Positions 1 to 9,449 of a stretch of DNA of 64,000 bases are shown in pieces. Origin of the DNA: Neorhizobium sp. UBA7851 (GTDB taxonomy: Bacteria; Pseudomonadota; Alphaproteobacteria; Rhizobiales; Rhizobiaceae); assembly GCA_002500765.1 (NCBI GenBank), contig DLSX01000258.1:56112-120111 (forward strand). Direction: 5' to 3'. Under the pieces are notes generated by a model that worked only from the letters and a program-made list of their open reading frames with translations, ran no database searches and was not told the DNA's origin. How positions within the stretch are numbered: position 1 is the first letter of the stretch; each line of letters starts with the position of its first letter. The position numbers were made by a program, and so were the translations under genes.

Positions 1-2777
1 CCTGCCGATCCGCCGGAAGCGAAAGCATCGTCGAGCCAGAAGCCGGCTTCCTGCGCCAGCCCGTTGGCGGTGTCGGAAAAGGTTGCCGTTCCCTTGTCTG
101 CAGCGACAACGAAATAGGGATCGTCGCCGTCAATGCGGATCGTGTCCTTCGGTCCGACGATCTCGCCTTCGACGATATTGTCCGTGATCGACAGAAGCGT
201 GCGGATATAGGTTTTGTACGCTTCCTTGCCGGCGTTGAAGACTTCGTCGCGGGAGCCGCCTGCAGGCAGCATTTTCGGGAAGAAGCCGCCCTTTGCTCCG
301 ACGGGCACGATGACGGCGTTTTTCACCTGCTGGGCTTTGACGAGGCCAAGCACTTCGGTCCGGTAATCCTCGCCGCGGTCCGACCAGCGCAGGCCGCCGC
401 GCGCGACCTTGCCGAAGCGCAGATGCACACCTTCGACCTCCGTGCCGTAGACGAACATCTCACGGAAAGGACGAGGCTGCGGCAGGCCATCGAGAAGTTC
501 GGGATCGAACTTGAAGGCCAGCATCCGTTTCGGCGCACCATTTTCATCGCGCTGGAAATAGTTGGTGCGCAGTGTCGAATCGATGGCGTTGACGAAGCGG
601 CGTAGTGTCCGGTCCTCATCGAGGCTGGGAACAGCGGAAAGGCTTATCTCGATTGCCCCATGAAGCTGAGCCAGCTTCTTCGTTCTGGCCTTTTCGGCAA
701 GATCCGGGTCGAAACTGGCCTGGAAAAGCTTGAAGATGATGGCGGATGCTTCGGGGTATTTTACCAGCGTATCGGCGATATAGGTTTGGGAGTAGACGAT
801 GCCTGTCTGGCGCAGATAGCGGGCATAGGCCCGAAGAACGGTAGTTTCGCGTGCGGACAGGCCAGCGAGAAGGACAAGCCGGTTGAAGCCGTCATTGTCG
901 ACCGAACCCTCGAACGCTAGAAGAAACGCTTCCTCAAGAAGCGGGCCTTCCAGTGAGAGATCGATCTCGCGACCATCACGCAGCTGCAGTTCCATGTCGT
1001 GCAGGACGATGAGCTTGGCATCCGGGTCGACGTGAATTTCGAAGGTCTGCTCGCTGACGACGCGGAAGCCGAGGTTTTCCAGAAGCGGGACGCGGCGCGA
1101 CAGCGACAGATGGTGGTCGCCGTGGAAAATCTTCAGGGAAATGCTGTTGGCTTCATCCGTCGAGCGTTTGTAGAACTCGATACGGATGGTTTCACCGGAA
1201 GCGCAGGCTGCGATATCCGGCAGATCGGCAAAGGTTTCTTCCGGCGTGAAGGCTTCCTGGAAAGCGTTGGTCACCGAAAGGCGAGGACCGTTTTCCGCCA
1301 GCAGCGAGAACTGCTCTTCCCATGGCGTGGCAATCAGGCGGATGGCTTCCTCGAGCTTCGCTTGGGCTATGCGGGGTGTCTTGCCGCCACGGCGTCCGAT
1401 AATGAAATGGACGCGGGCCACGCCGCCTTCAGGAAATGCCGGATAGTATGCCGATACGTGGCCTTCGAAGACCCGCGCCAGATAAGCGCCAACCTTTTCC
1501 CGAACCAGCGAATTATAGTCCTCGCGCGGGACATAAACGATGGTCGAAACGAAACGGTCGAAATGGTCGATGCGGGTGAGCACGCGAACACGCGGCCTCT
1601 CGCTCAATTCCATGATCTGTTCGCAGAATTTGGCCAGAAGATCCGCATCGATCTGGAAAAGGTCGTCACGCGGGTAGGATTCGAGGGTGTTTCCCAGCAT
1701 TCGCCCGGAGTGGCTATAGGGATCGAACCCGAAATGCCGGTCGATGCCCTCGACCTTTTCTCTCAGCAGCGGAATTTCGCGAACGGACTGGGTATAGGCG
1801 GTTGCCGTGAAGAGGCCGACAATCCGCAGTTCGCCGACGACGTGACCGTTTTCATCGAAGCGTTTCACGCCGATATAGTCCATATAGGCGCGACGATGGA
1901 CAACGGACTTCACATTGGCCTTGGCGACAATGAGAAATTGCGGACCATCCAGGAATTCGAGAATCTCCGGCGTGGTTGTCACCTGATCCTTGCCCTGGCG
2001 CAGAACCAGAACATCCGGATCGGAAAGGGTGCCAAGGCCCCTGCCCTTGCCGCGCTCGACGGTCGCCGAGGATCCCTTGCCGGAATAGACGTATTCGCGC
2101 ATGCCGAGGAAGGTGAAGTTGTCGTCCCGCAGCCAGTCGAGGAAGGCCAGCGCTTCTTCGCGGTTTGCGCCCTTGCGTGGCTTGGCATTCAAGAGCTGCT
2201 TGGCCGCGCCATCCAGCGTGTCCAGCATGGCGGACCAGTCGGTGATCGCCAGATGTACCTGATCCAGGATGAACCTGATACGCTCTATCAGATGGTTTGC
2301 CTGCTCCTCGCTCAGCTGAGCGATATGGAGCTGGATAAGGCTGACCTGATGCGCGGGGTCGGTCGGTTCGTCATTGCTGCGCAGCACCGGATCCTTGCCC
2401 GGCTCGATCGTCAGGATCGGGTGGACGGCCATTGCAATGCCGCGATGGCTGGCAGTCACTTCGCCCATGATGGAATCGAACAGGAACGGCATGTTCCGGT
2501 CAATCACCGTCAGCACCCAAACCGGTATTCCGTCAGGCTCGACGCCTGGGAGCTGTGTGACGGTGATGTCGGCACGAGTGCGGTTCCACGCCTTAACACG
2601 GGTTGCCGCATGTGTTGCGGCAATACCAAGCATTTCCGGCGTATAGGTTGCTAGATCGTCGTCGCTTGCGCGCCCGAAGAGGATGGCGGGATCGAGAAAG
2701 TCCTTGCCGGTCTTGCTTGCGAATGACCGCGCCCCATCCATCTGCTTGCTGCGCTTGGGGCTATTCTTCCAGACCAT
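1..2777 (-). CDS. gdhB: NAD-specific glutamate dehydrogenase, large (~180 kDa) type; 3' end outside window
   Basis: Oxidatively deaminates glutamate to 2-oxoglutarate and ammonium with NAD+ in the cytoplasm. I translated the minus strand from the ATG at 2775-2777. It stays open for 925 codons to the window edge. The N-terminus starts MVWKNSPKRSKQMDG and soon carries the family-typical stretch RNMPFLFDSIMGE. Near the edge come VPVGAKGGFFPKML and DGDDPYFVVAADKGTATFSD, typical of the catalytic region of the ~1600-residue family, so roughly 40 percent of the protein lies off the left edge. A GGGAGAG ribosome site sits just upstream of the ATG. The long plus-strand reading frame over this gene is its shadow. 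The symbol varies between genomes. Confidence 0.93.
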   Translation of the reverse strand, partial: MVWKNSPKRSKQMDGARSFASKTGKDFLDPAILFGRASDDDLATYTPEMLGIAATHAATRVKAWNRTRADITVTQLPGVEPDGIPVWVLTVIDRNMPFLFDSIMGEVTASHRGIAMAVHPILTIEPGKDPVLRSNDEPTDPAHQVSLIQLHIAQLSEEQANHLIERIRFILDQVHLAITDWSAMLDTLDGAAKQLLNAKPRKGANREEALAFLDWLRDDNFTFLGMREYVYSGKGSSATVERGKGRGLGTLSDPDVLVLRQGKDQVTTTPEILEFLDGPQFLIVAKANVKSVVHRRAYMDYIGVKRFDENGHVVGELRIVGLFTATAYTQSVREIPLLREKVEGIDRHFGFDPYSHSGRMLGNTLESYPRDDLFQIDADLLAKFCEQIMELSERPRVRVLTRIDHFDRFVSTIVYVPREDYNSLVREKVGAYLARVFEGHVSAYYPAFPEGGVARVHFIIGRRGGKTPRIAQAKLEEAIRLIATPWEEQFSLLAENGPRLSVTNAFQEAFTPEETFADLPDIAACASGETIRIEFYKRSTDEANSISLKIFHGDHHLSLSRRVPLLENLGFRVVSEQTFEIHVDPDAKLIVLHDMELQLRDGREIDLSLEGPLLEEAFLLAFEGSVDNDGFNRLVLLAGLSARETTVLRAYARYLRQTGIVYSQTYIADTLVKYPEASAIIFKLFQASFDPDLAEKARTKKLAQLHGAIEISLSAVPSLDEDRTLRRFVNAIDSTLRTNYFQRDENGAPKRMLAFKFDPELLDGLPQPRPFREMFVYGTEVEGVHLRFGKVARGGLRWSDRGEDYRTEVLGLVKAQQVKNAVIVPVGAKGGFFPKMLPAGGSRDEVFNAGKEAYKTYIRTLLSITDNIVEGEIVGPKDTIRIDGDDPYFVVAADKGTATFSDTANGLAQEAGFWLDDAFASGGSA

Positions 2778-2888
2778 GATCTCTCCCTTTTCCGACTGAA
2801 TGCTGCAGAGAACGGCGCGAATCCGTCCACATTGCAGCAACTAGCACTGTTTTGCCGAGCAATCTTGACAGGATTTGGCAAAGAATTG

Positions 2889-2900
2889 TTGTCAGGACAA
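2889..2900. promoter_or_regulatory. Short palindrome in the glutamate dehydrogenase/carbonic anhydrase intergenic region
   Basis: TTGTCAGGACAA is a 5+5 inverted repeat with a 2-base centre, about 110 bp upstream of the glutamate dehydrogenase start. The two flanking genes are divergent, so an operator here could serve either. No regulator is implied by the sequence; this is only a candidate site. Nothing else in 2778-3076 stands out. Confidence 0.2.
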
Positions 2901-3076
2901 TAAAATCGATTTTTTCAGCATGTGATAATGAATATCGCCCTCCATCGCCCAATGGCCCTCAAGCGATATGCAAATAGGGGCAATCCAAAAGGCTATGATG
3001 CCAAAGCGAGTAAGGCACCGGATTGCGCGTGACGGGCCGTTGATCTTGCTTCAAAGGCATAATATTCGTAGCCCTC

Positions 3077-3760
3077 ATGACCTATTTTCCAGCCAAACTG
3101 CTTGCGGGCTACCGCAATTTCATGAGCGGACGCTACACCGATGAGCGCGAGCGTTACCGTGTTCTTGCCGAAAACGGGCAGAAGCCCCATACGCTGCTGA
3201 TCGCCTGTTGCGATTCCCGCGCCGCGCCGGAAACAATTTTCGATTGCGGTCCGGGTGAGCTTTTTGTGGTTCGCAACATCGCCAACATGGTGCCGCCCTA
3301 TGAGCCGGACAGCCAGTTCCACGGCACGTCGGCAGCGCTTGAATATGCCATTCAGGTGCTGAAGATCCGGGATATCGTGGTCATGGGCCACGGCCGCTGC
3401 GGCGGTATCCAGGCGGCATTGGACCCGACGCTGGAGCCGCTTTCTCCCGGTGATTTCATCGGAAAGTGGATCGGCCTGGTCAGGCCTGCGGCGTCACAGA
3501 TCCAGAGCAACGACCTGATGACGGCATCGGAACGGCAGACGGCTCTCGAGCGCGTATCGATCCGCAATTCGATCGCCAATCTTGCGAGTTTCCCGTTTAT
3601 CAAGGCGCTGACGGAAAAGAGTGAACTTTCCGTCCATGGTGCCTGGTTCGATATTTCAAGCGGGGAGCTTTGGGTGATGAACCAGAAGGGTGATTTCATT
3701 CGCCCGGACCTGGAGGTCGAGCTGCCGCCTTCCCAAGAGGATCCGGCGCCAGCCTCCTGA
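3077..3760 (+). CDS. Beta-class carbonic anhydrase
   Basis: Reversible hydration of CO2 to bicarbonate, cytoplasmic, zinc-dependent. The 227-residue protein has the complete beta-class signature: CCDSR at 44-48 (Cys44 zinc ligand, Asp46/Arg48 dyad) and MGHGRCGG at 103-110 (His105 and Cys108 ligands), with VVRNIANMVPP between. The length is normal for proteobacterial enzymes. The ATG has no strong Shine-Dalgarno sequence, but the first residues fit the family. It is divergent from glutamate dehydrogenase and converges 3 bp from the end of the transglycosylase gene. Confidence 0.95.
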   Translation: MTYFPAKLLAGYRNFMSGRYTDERERYRVLAENGQKPHTLLIACCDSRAAPETIFDCGPGELFVVRNIANMVPPYEPDSQFHGTSAALEYAIQVLKIRDIVVMGHGRCGGIQAALDPTLEPLSPGDFIGKWIGLVRPAASQIQSNDLMTASERQTALERVSIRNSIANLASFPFIKALTEKSELSVHGAWFDISSGELWVMNQKGDFIRPDLEVELPPSQEDPAPAS

Positions 3761-3763
3761 CGT

Positions 3764-4573
3764 TTAGCGTCCGTCGATCTCGGCGCCCATATAGGCGATG
3801 GCGCGCTGGTAGACCGTTGCGGCATTCCAGCCCTGGATGGCCACGAAGCTCGGTTCGCCCGGCTGATAGCCGGTGCCGGAAACCCAGCCGTGGCCCTTCA
3901 GGAAGTTGGCGGTCGATGCGAGCGCATCTGCACGCGATCCGACCATGTCGATATGACCGTCGCCATCGCCATCCGCGCCGTAGCGAATGACGTTGAGCGG
4001 AAGGAACTGGGTCTGGCCGATTTCGCCATGGGCGGCGCCCTTGGCGCTGGTACTCAGATCACCGCGTGCGACAAGCTTCAATGCAGCATAGAGCTGTTCG
4101 GTGAAAAAGTCGGAACGGCGGCAATCATAGGCAAGTGTTGCCACGGCCGACAGGGTGTGCTGGTTGCCCATGAAACGACCGAAGCCGGTCTCCATGCCCC
4201 AGATCGCAATGATCGGGCCTGCCGGAACGCCATAACGGCGCTCAAGGCGATCAAAGAGCGAGGCGTTGGCGGACTTCATCTTCTTGCCCTGCGAGATGAT
4301 GGTCGTTGCGCCGCGCTTCTTCAGGAACTCTTCGAAGGAAAGCTTGAAGCTCTTCTGGCCACGGTCGGCGCTGATCGTCGCGCGATTGTAGGTCACGTTG
4401 GCAAAAGCACGCTCGACCACTGCCGGACTGACGCCATTGGACGGAGCAATTTGTTTGAAATCCTGGACCCAGCGGTTGAAACCGGATGAGTCGTTGCCGC
4501 ATTGCTGCGCAGCAACTGGGCCTGCGATCGTGAATGCGGTGAAGGCCAGTCCTGCGAGTAGAAGCTTGTTCAT
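3764..4573 (-). CDS. Lytic murein transglycosylase, MltB/SLT_2 family
   Basis: Cleaves the MurNAc-GlcNAc bond of peptidoglycan in the periplasm, leaving 1,6-anhydro ends. The 269-residue protein begins with a signal peptide (MNKLLLAGLAFTAFTIAGPVAAQ, likely cut after AAQ or just before it). The catalytic block AIWGMETGFGRF has the likely catalytic Glu128, followed by GEIGQTQFLP, typical of MltB-like enzymes. There is no C-terminal peptidoglycan-binding domain, so this is the short form. It lies downstream of asd in the same direction but beyond a terminator hairpin, so it is probably transcribed separately. Confidence 0.93.
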   Translation of the reverse strand: MNKLLLAGLAFTAFTIAGPVAAQQCGNDSSGFNRWVQDFKQIAPSNGVSPAVVERAFANVTYNRATISADRGQKSFKLSFEEFLKKRGATTIISQGKKMKSANASLFDRLERRYGVPAGPIIAIWGMETGFGRFMGNQHTLSAVATLAYDCRRSDFFTEQLYAALKLVARGDLSTSAKGAAHGEIGQTQFLPLNVIRYGADGDGDGHIDMVGSRADALASTANFLKGHGWVSGTGYQPGEPSFVAIQGWNAATVYQRAIAYMGAEIDGR

Positions 4574-4707
4574 GCTTTGATCCGTTTTTGCCGTTCAGCG
4601 GCGGTGCATCCCTGCCCCACTATTCGTTGCAAACGTTGCGGCTTGCAAGCAAACACCATGCGTGTTGCCATGAATAGTTCGTGAGGACATTCTTACGAAA
4701 AGAAAAC

Positions 4708-4729
4708 CCCGCCTTTGGCGGGATTTTCT
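4708..4729. terminator. Bidirectional rho-independent terminator after asd
   Basis: CCCGCC-TTT-GGCGGG hairpin (4708-4722) flanked by A-rich sequence on the left and TTTTCT on the right, so it has a U-tract in both directions. On the minus strand it follows the asd stop at 4760. Confidence 0.85.
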
Positions 4730-4759
4730 AGATCGATATGCTTAACAATTTCTGATTTT

Positions 4760-5794
4760 TCAGGCGGCTGCTTCGCGCGGCTTGATCAAGCCACGATTGA
4801 CCAGCAATTCCGCGATCTGGATGGCATTCAGAGCTGCACCCTTGCGCAGATTATCGGAGACAACCCAGATGTTAAGGCCGTTTTCGACTGTTGCATCTTC
4901 ACGGATACGGGAAATATAGGTCGCGTCTTCACCGGCGGATTCGACCGGGGTGACGTAGCCGCCGTTTTCATGCTTGTCGATAACGAGGCAGCCCGGCGCT
5001 TCGCGCAGGATGTCACGGGCCTGATCGGCGGTGATCTCGTTTTCGAACTCGATGTTGACCGATTCGGAATGGCCGATGAAGACGGGGACGCGCACGGCGG
5101 TGCAGGTTACTTTGATCTTCGGGTCGAGCATCTTCTTGGTTTCGGCGAGAACCTTCCATTCTTCCTTCGTATATCCGTCTTCCATGAAGACATCGATATG
5201 CGGGATGACGTTGAAGGCGATGCGCTTGGTGAACTTCTTCGATTCGATCGGATCTGCAACGAAGACGGCACGGGTCTGGGTGAAGAGTTCGTCCATGCCT
5301 TCCTTGCCGGCGCCGGAAACGGACTGGTAGGTGGAGACGACGACACGCTTGATCTTGGCGAAGTCATGCAGCGGCTTCAGCGCGACGACGAGCTGCGCGG
5401 TCGAGCAATTCGGATTTGCAATGATGTTCTTCTTGGTGAAGCCTGCAACCGCATCCGGGTTCACTTCCGGAACGATGAGCGGCACTTCGGCGTCATAACG
5501 CCATGCAGACGAGTTATCGATGACGACACAACCCTGGGCGCCGATCTTGGGCGACCACTTCTTGGAAATATCGCCACCGGCGGACATCAGGCAGATGTCG
5601 GTGTCGGAGAAATCGTAGTTCTCAAGGTTGGAGACTTTCAGCGTCTTGTCGCCGAAAGATACTTCAGTGCCCTGGCTGCGCGCAGAGGCCAGTGCGACGA
5701 CCTCGGAAGCCGGAAAACCGCGTTCTGCCAGGATGTTCAGCATTTCCCGGCCGACATTGCCGGTTGCGCCGGCGACTGCAATCTTGAAACCCAT
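4760..5794 (-). CDS. asd: Aspartate-semialdehyde dehydrogenase
   Basis: NADPH-dependent reduction of aspartyl-4-phosphate to aspartate semialdehyde, the branch step to lysine/diaminopimelate, threonine, methionine and isoleucine. The 344-residue protein has the Rossmann motif GATGNVG at 9-15, the catalytic cysteine in NPNCSTAQ (Cys130), and the active-site histidine in GHSESV (His242). Length is standard. It ends with its own terminator hairpin about 30 bp downstream. Confidence 0.97.
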   Translation of the reverse strand: MGFKIAVAGATGNVGREMLNILAERGFPASEVVALASARSQGTEVSFGDKTLKVSNLENYDFSDTDICLMSAGGDISKKWSPKIGAQGCVVIDNSSAWRYDAEVPLIVPEVNPDAVAGFTKKNIIANPNCSTAQLVVALKPLHDFAKIKRVVVSTYQSVSGAGKEGMDELFTQTRAVFVADPIESKKFTKRIAFNVIPHIDVFMEDGYTKEEWKVLAETKKMLDPKIKVTCTAVRVPVFIGHSESVNIEFENEITADQARDILREAPGCLVIDKHENGGYVTPVESAGEDATYISRIREDATVENGLNIWVVSDNLRKGAALNAIQIAELLVNRGLIKPREAAA

Positions 5795-5838
5795 GTCTAT
5801 GCTCTCTTTCTGTCTCTCCTCGGTCGGTGAGGGGGAAG

Positions 5839-5885
5839 CCGTACCTTACGCGGTACGGTGTTCCTTGTCCCCGGCCTTGCCGGGG
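5839..5885. repeat. Tandem hairpins in the asd/MFS intergenic region (RIME/REP-like)
   Basis: Two perfect 7-bp stems lie next to each other: CCGTACC/GGTACGG (5839-5858, 6-base loop) and CCCCGGC/GCCGGGG (5869-5885, 3-base loop). There is no U-tract, so this is not a normal terminator. The layout resembles the palindromic intergenic elements common in Rhizobiaceae. The rest of 5795-6264 holds only the upstream region of the transporter; reading frames crossing it look non-coding. Confidence 0.45.
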
Positions 5886-6264
5886 AGAGAGCGGCGGGCC
5901 AGAGACGTCAGACGGTTTTCGTCGTCGTTTTGGCCATGGTTTTGGAGGAAGCGACAAAACGCTGTCCGGCTTGTTCAGCCGGCAGGCAAGATGCAGCGAT
6001 GTCGAAGTCGCAGGCGATCATTGGGCGTTTTCCCGTTCGCGCATGTGTTTAGAACATTTTGGAATGGAGTCAAGGCGAGTTGCGGCCCAAGCAGTGCCAG
6101 CTCCGAGGCGCAGTTTAGACGAAAGTCATAATCCCAAAGCATCACTCACCGGATGTCCTGATTTCTGTCAATCTGGAAGCATCGCATCACGGTTGTTTTG
6201 GCAAAGGAGGAAAGGCCAAGGCAGTCACCGTTGAGCGGGGTTTCACCTTGTTGGGAGGACGACA

Positions 6265-8148
6265 ATGGCAAACGTCACGACGACGGCCGGTACGAAGGCC
6301 GCACCTATGACGCGGGAGGAGAAGAAGGTCATCTTCGCATCCTCCCTCGGTACCGTATTCGAATGGTATGACTTCTATCTTTATGGTTCGCTCGCCACCT
6401 ATATCGGCGCGACCTATTTTACCCAGTATCCCGAAGCCACGCGCAACATCTTCACGCTACTCGCCTTCGCGGCCGGCTTCCTGGTGCGGCCATTCGGCGC
6501 GCTTGTCTTCGGTCGCCTGGGTGACCTTGTCGGGCGTAAGTATACGTTCCTTGTCACCATCCTGATCATGGGCTTTTCCACCTTCCTCGTCGGTATCCTG
6601 CCGGGTGCGGCGACGATCGGTATCGCTGCGCCGATCATTCTCATCATCCTTCGCCTGCTGCAGGGCCTCGCGCTCGGCGGGGAATATGGTGGTGCTGCGA
6701 CCTACGTGGCGGAACATGCACCGAATGGGCGGCGTGGCTATTTCACATCCTGGATCCAGACGACGGCAACGCTCGGCCTGTTCCTCTCGTTGATCGTCAT
6801 CGTCACGGTGCAGTCGATCCTGGGCAATGAAGCTTTTGCCGCCTGGGGATGGCGTGTTCCCTTCTTGCTTTCCGTCGTTCTTCTCGGCGTGTCCGTCTGG
6901 ATCCGCGTGAAAATGAACGAGTCGCCTGCCTTCCAGAAGATGAAAGCCGAGGGCAAGGGCTCCAAGGCGCCGCTGACGGAAGCATTCGGTACCTGGAAAA
7001 ACGCGAAGATCGCGCTCATCGCTCTTCTGGGCGCCACGATGGGGCAGGCGGTCGTCTGGTACGGCGGTCAGTTCTACGCTCTGTTCTTCCTGCAGAACGT
7101 GCTGAAGGTCGATCTTCAGTCCGCCAATATCATGGTGGCGATCGCTCTGCTTCTTGCCACGCCGTTCTTCGTCGTCTTCGGCGCCTTGTCGGACAGGATC
7201 GGTCGCAAGCCGATCATCATGGCGGGTCTGCTGATTGCTGCGGTTACCTATATGCCGCTGTTCAAGGCGCTGACCTATATGGCAAACCCGGCGCTTGCTG
7301 AGGCGCAGGCTTCGATCAGTGCAACAGTTGCTTCTGATCCGGCGGACTGCAAGTTCCAGTTCAATCCGACAGGCACGGCGAAATTCACCAGTTCCTGCGA
7401 TATCGCAACGGCATTCCTGACCAAAAACTCGGTGCCGTATGAAGTGGTGCCCGGGCCTGCCGGACAGCCTGCTACGGTCAAGATCGGCGACAACACCGTA
7501 ACCAGCTACGATGCGATTGCAGCCGGTGCCGACGCCAAGGCAAAGCAGACCGCGTTGGAAAAGGGCATCAACGTGGCCCTGCACGATGCCGGATATCCGC
7601 TCAGCCGTGGTCCCGTAAAGGTACCGGATTCCAAGCTCGACAGCTTCATTGCCGCCAACCCGGAACTCGGGCTGAATGCAGATGCCGTTCGCGCCGGCGA
7701 GAAGGCAACCGTCAGCTCTGCAGATCTCGTTTCACAGAAGCTGCTGACTGCCGAAGAGGCAAATGGTGTGGCCGATATGCCGGTCTATACCGTTGCAAAC
7801 GGTGGTGCCTTCACGATGAAGGCAGACCCGGCCCGCGTGAATTGGGTCGGTACGATCGCGGTTCTCTTCGTTCTCGTTCTCTACGTGACGATGGTCTACG
7901 GTCCGATCGCAGCGCTTCTGGTCGAGCTCTTCCCGACCCGCATCCGCTATACGGGCATGTCTTTGCCCTATCACATCGGTAACGGCTGGTTCGGGGGCCT
8001 GCTTCCGGCAACCGCCTTCGCGATGAGCGCTGCGGCCGGCAACATCTATTACGGCCTCTGGTATCCAATCGTGTTCGCAGTGATCACGCTGGTCGTCGGT
8101 GTGCTGTTCCTGCCGGAAACCAAGGATCGCGATATTCACGCGGAGTGA
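6265..8148 (+). CDS. MFS transporter of the metabolite:H+ symporter (ShiA/ProP-like) family with a large inserted domain
   Basis: Inner-membrane secondary transporter; the substrate (a carboxylate, osmolyte or similar) cannot be read from sequence. The N-terminal half is a normal MHS-family protein: SSLGTVFEWYDFYLYG in the first helix, GRLGDLVGRKY between helices 2 and 3, LQGLALGGEYGG later, and SDRIGRKPII in the mirrored loop. Most relatives are about 430-550 residues; this one is 627. The excess is a polar stretch at about 338-525, between two late helices. It holds two cysteines (Cys362, Cys378) that could form a disulfide if the loop is periplasmic. Start supported by a GGGAGGA site. A terminator follows the stop. 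Confidence 0.9.
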   Translation: MANVTTTAGTKAAPMTREEKKVIFASSLGTVFEWYDFYLYGSLATYIGATYFTQYPEATRNIFTLLAFAAGFLVRPFGALVFGRLGDLVGRKYTFLVTILIMGFSTFLVGILPGAATIGIAAPIILIILRLLQGLALGGEYGGAATYVAEHAPNGRRGYFTSWIQTTATLGLFLSLIVIVTVQSILGNEAFAAWGWRVPFLLSVVLLGVSVWIRVKMNESPAFQKMKAEGKGSKAPLTEAFGTWKNAKIALIALLGATMGQAVVWYGGQFYALFFLQNVLKVDLQSANIMVAIALLLATPFFVVFGALSDRIGRKPIIMAGLLIAAVTYMPLFKALTYMANPALAEAQASISATVASDPADCKFQFNPTGTAKFTSSCDIATAFLTKNSVPYEVVPGPAGQPATVKIGDNTVTSYDAIAAGADAKAKQTALEKGINVALHDAGYPLSRGPVKVPDSKLDSFIAANPELGLNADAVRAGEKATVSSADLVSQKLLTAEEANGVADMPVYTVANGGAFTMKADPARVNWVGTIAVLFVLVLYVTMVYGPIAALLVELFPTRIRYTGMSLPYHIGNGWFGGLLPATAFAMSAAAGNIYYGLWYPIVFAVITLVVGVLFLPETKDRDIHAE

Positions 8149-8181
8149 TATTCAACGTTTTCGAAGGACCAACAACGAGAA

Positions 8182-8208
8182 AGCCCGGCACATGTGCCGG
8201 GCTTTTTG
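8182..8208. terminator. Bidirectional terminator between the MFS gene and leuB
   Basis: A perfect palindrome with 11-base arms (8182-8203, GCCCGGCAC/GTGCCGGGC core) is followed by TTTTT on the plus strand and has A-rich sequence on its left. It separates the convergent MFS and leuB genes. Confidence 0.88.
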
Positions 8209-8231
8209 CATATTCTTCCTGCAATCGGCTG

Positions 8232-9341
8232 TTATGCCGAGAGTGCTTGGAATTCCTTGAGAATGGCATCGCCCATCTCGGTTGTGCCGACCTGGCGGCA
8301 ACCTTCCGCCATGATATCGCCAGTGCGAATGCCCTTATCGAGCACCGTCGCGATCGCTTTTTCCAGATGATCGGCTTCCGTAATCATGTTGAACGAATAA
8401 CGCAGGCACATGGCGAAGGAGGCGATCATCGCGATCGGGTTGGCGATGCCCTTGCCGGCGATGTCTGGTGCCGAGCCGTGCACGGGCTCATACATTGCTT
8501 TGCGCTGGCCGGTCTTGGCATCTGCGGCGCCAAGCGAGGCGGAGGGCAGCATGCCGAGCGAACCCGTCAGCATGGCGGCGACATCCGAAAGCATGTCGCC
8601 GAAAAGGTTGTCGGTGACGATGACGTCGAACTGTTTTGGCGCACGAACGAGCTGCATGCCGCCGGCATCGGCCAGCATGTGCTCCAGCTTGACGTCGGCA
8701 TAGGAGCGCTTGTGGGTTTCGGTCACGACCTGGTTCCACAGGACGCCGGACTTCATGACGTTGCGCTTTTCCATCGAGCAGACGGTGTTCTTGCGTGTAC
8801 GGGCAAGCTCGAAAGCCACGCCGGCAATGCGCTCGATCTCGTATGTGTCGTAGATCTGGGTATCGATGCCGCGCTTCTGGCCGTTTCCGAGGTCGATGAT
8901 CTCCTTCGGTTCGCCGAAATAGACGCCACCGGTCAGTTCGCGAACGATCAGGATATCAAGACCTTCAACCAGTTCAGGCTTCAGCGACGAGGCCGATGCG
9001 AGTGCCGGATAGCAGATTGCCGGACGCAGGTTGGCGAAGAGTTCCATATCCTTGCGCAGGCGCAGGAGGCCGGCTTCGGGGCGGACTTCATAGGGAACCG
9101 AATCCCATTTCGGACCACCGACGGCGCCGAACAGAACGGCATCCGCCGCCATTGCCTTGGCCATGTCCCCTTCGGAAATCGCAACCCCATGCGCATCATA
9201 GGCGCTGCCACCAACGAGGCCTTCGTCTAGCGAAAAATCGGATTTCATCGCTTCGTTCATATAGGCGATGATCTTGCGGACTTCGCCCATGGCTTCTGGG
9301 CCAATGCCGTCACCGGGAAGAAGGAAGAGGTTTTTTGACAT
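8232..9341 (-). CDS. leuB: 3-isopropylmalate dehydrogenase
   Basis: Oxidative decarboxylation of 3-isopropylmalate to 2-oxoisocaproate with NAD+, third step of leucine synthesis. The 369-residue protein has LPGDGIGPE at the N-terminus, GAVGGPKWD, the substrate arginine cluster around LLRLRKDMELFANLRP, the REL(T)GGVYFGEP loop, VTDNLFGDMLSD (Mg2+/substrate aspartates) and the NAD-binding EPVHGSAPDIAGKGIANP. Length is standard. It lies about 110 bp downstream of leuD in the same direction and may share its transcript. Confidence 0.97.
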   Translation of the reverse strand: MSKNLFLLPGDGIGPEAMGEVRKIIAYMNEAMKSDFSLDEGLVGGSAYDAHGVAISEGDMAKAMAADAVLFGAVGGPKWDSVPYEVRPEAGLLRLRKDMELFANLRPAICYPALASASSLKPELVEGLDILIVRELTGGVYFGEPKEIIDLGNGQKRGIDTQIYDTYEIERIAGVAFELARTRKNTVCSMEKRNVMKSGVLWNQVVTETHKRSYADVKLEHMLADAGGMQLVRAPKQFDVIVTDNLFGDMLSDVAAMLTGSLGMLPSASLGAADAKTGQRKAMYEPVHGSAPDIAGKGIANPIAMIASFAMCLRYSFNMITEADHLEKAIATVLDKGIRTGDIMAEGCRQVGTTEMGDAILKEFQALSA

Positions 9342-9449
9342 TCGTCTGCTGTCCTTGCAGTTCTTACAGGCTCACAATACCTCGCGCAGCCTCGCTGCGC
9401 CTGGAAATCCCCTCATCTGAGCCTGCTGCAGGAGGAGGGGCCTTGTCCT

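Noticed and set aside
999..2654. 551-residue plus-strand open frame
   Set aside because: It lies antisense to the NAD-glutamate dehydrogenase, whose minus-strand translation carries clear family motifs; the plus frame has none.
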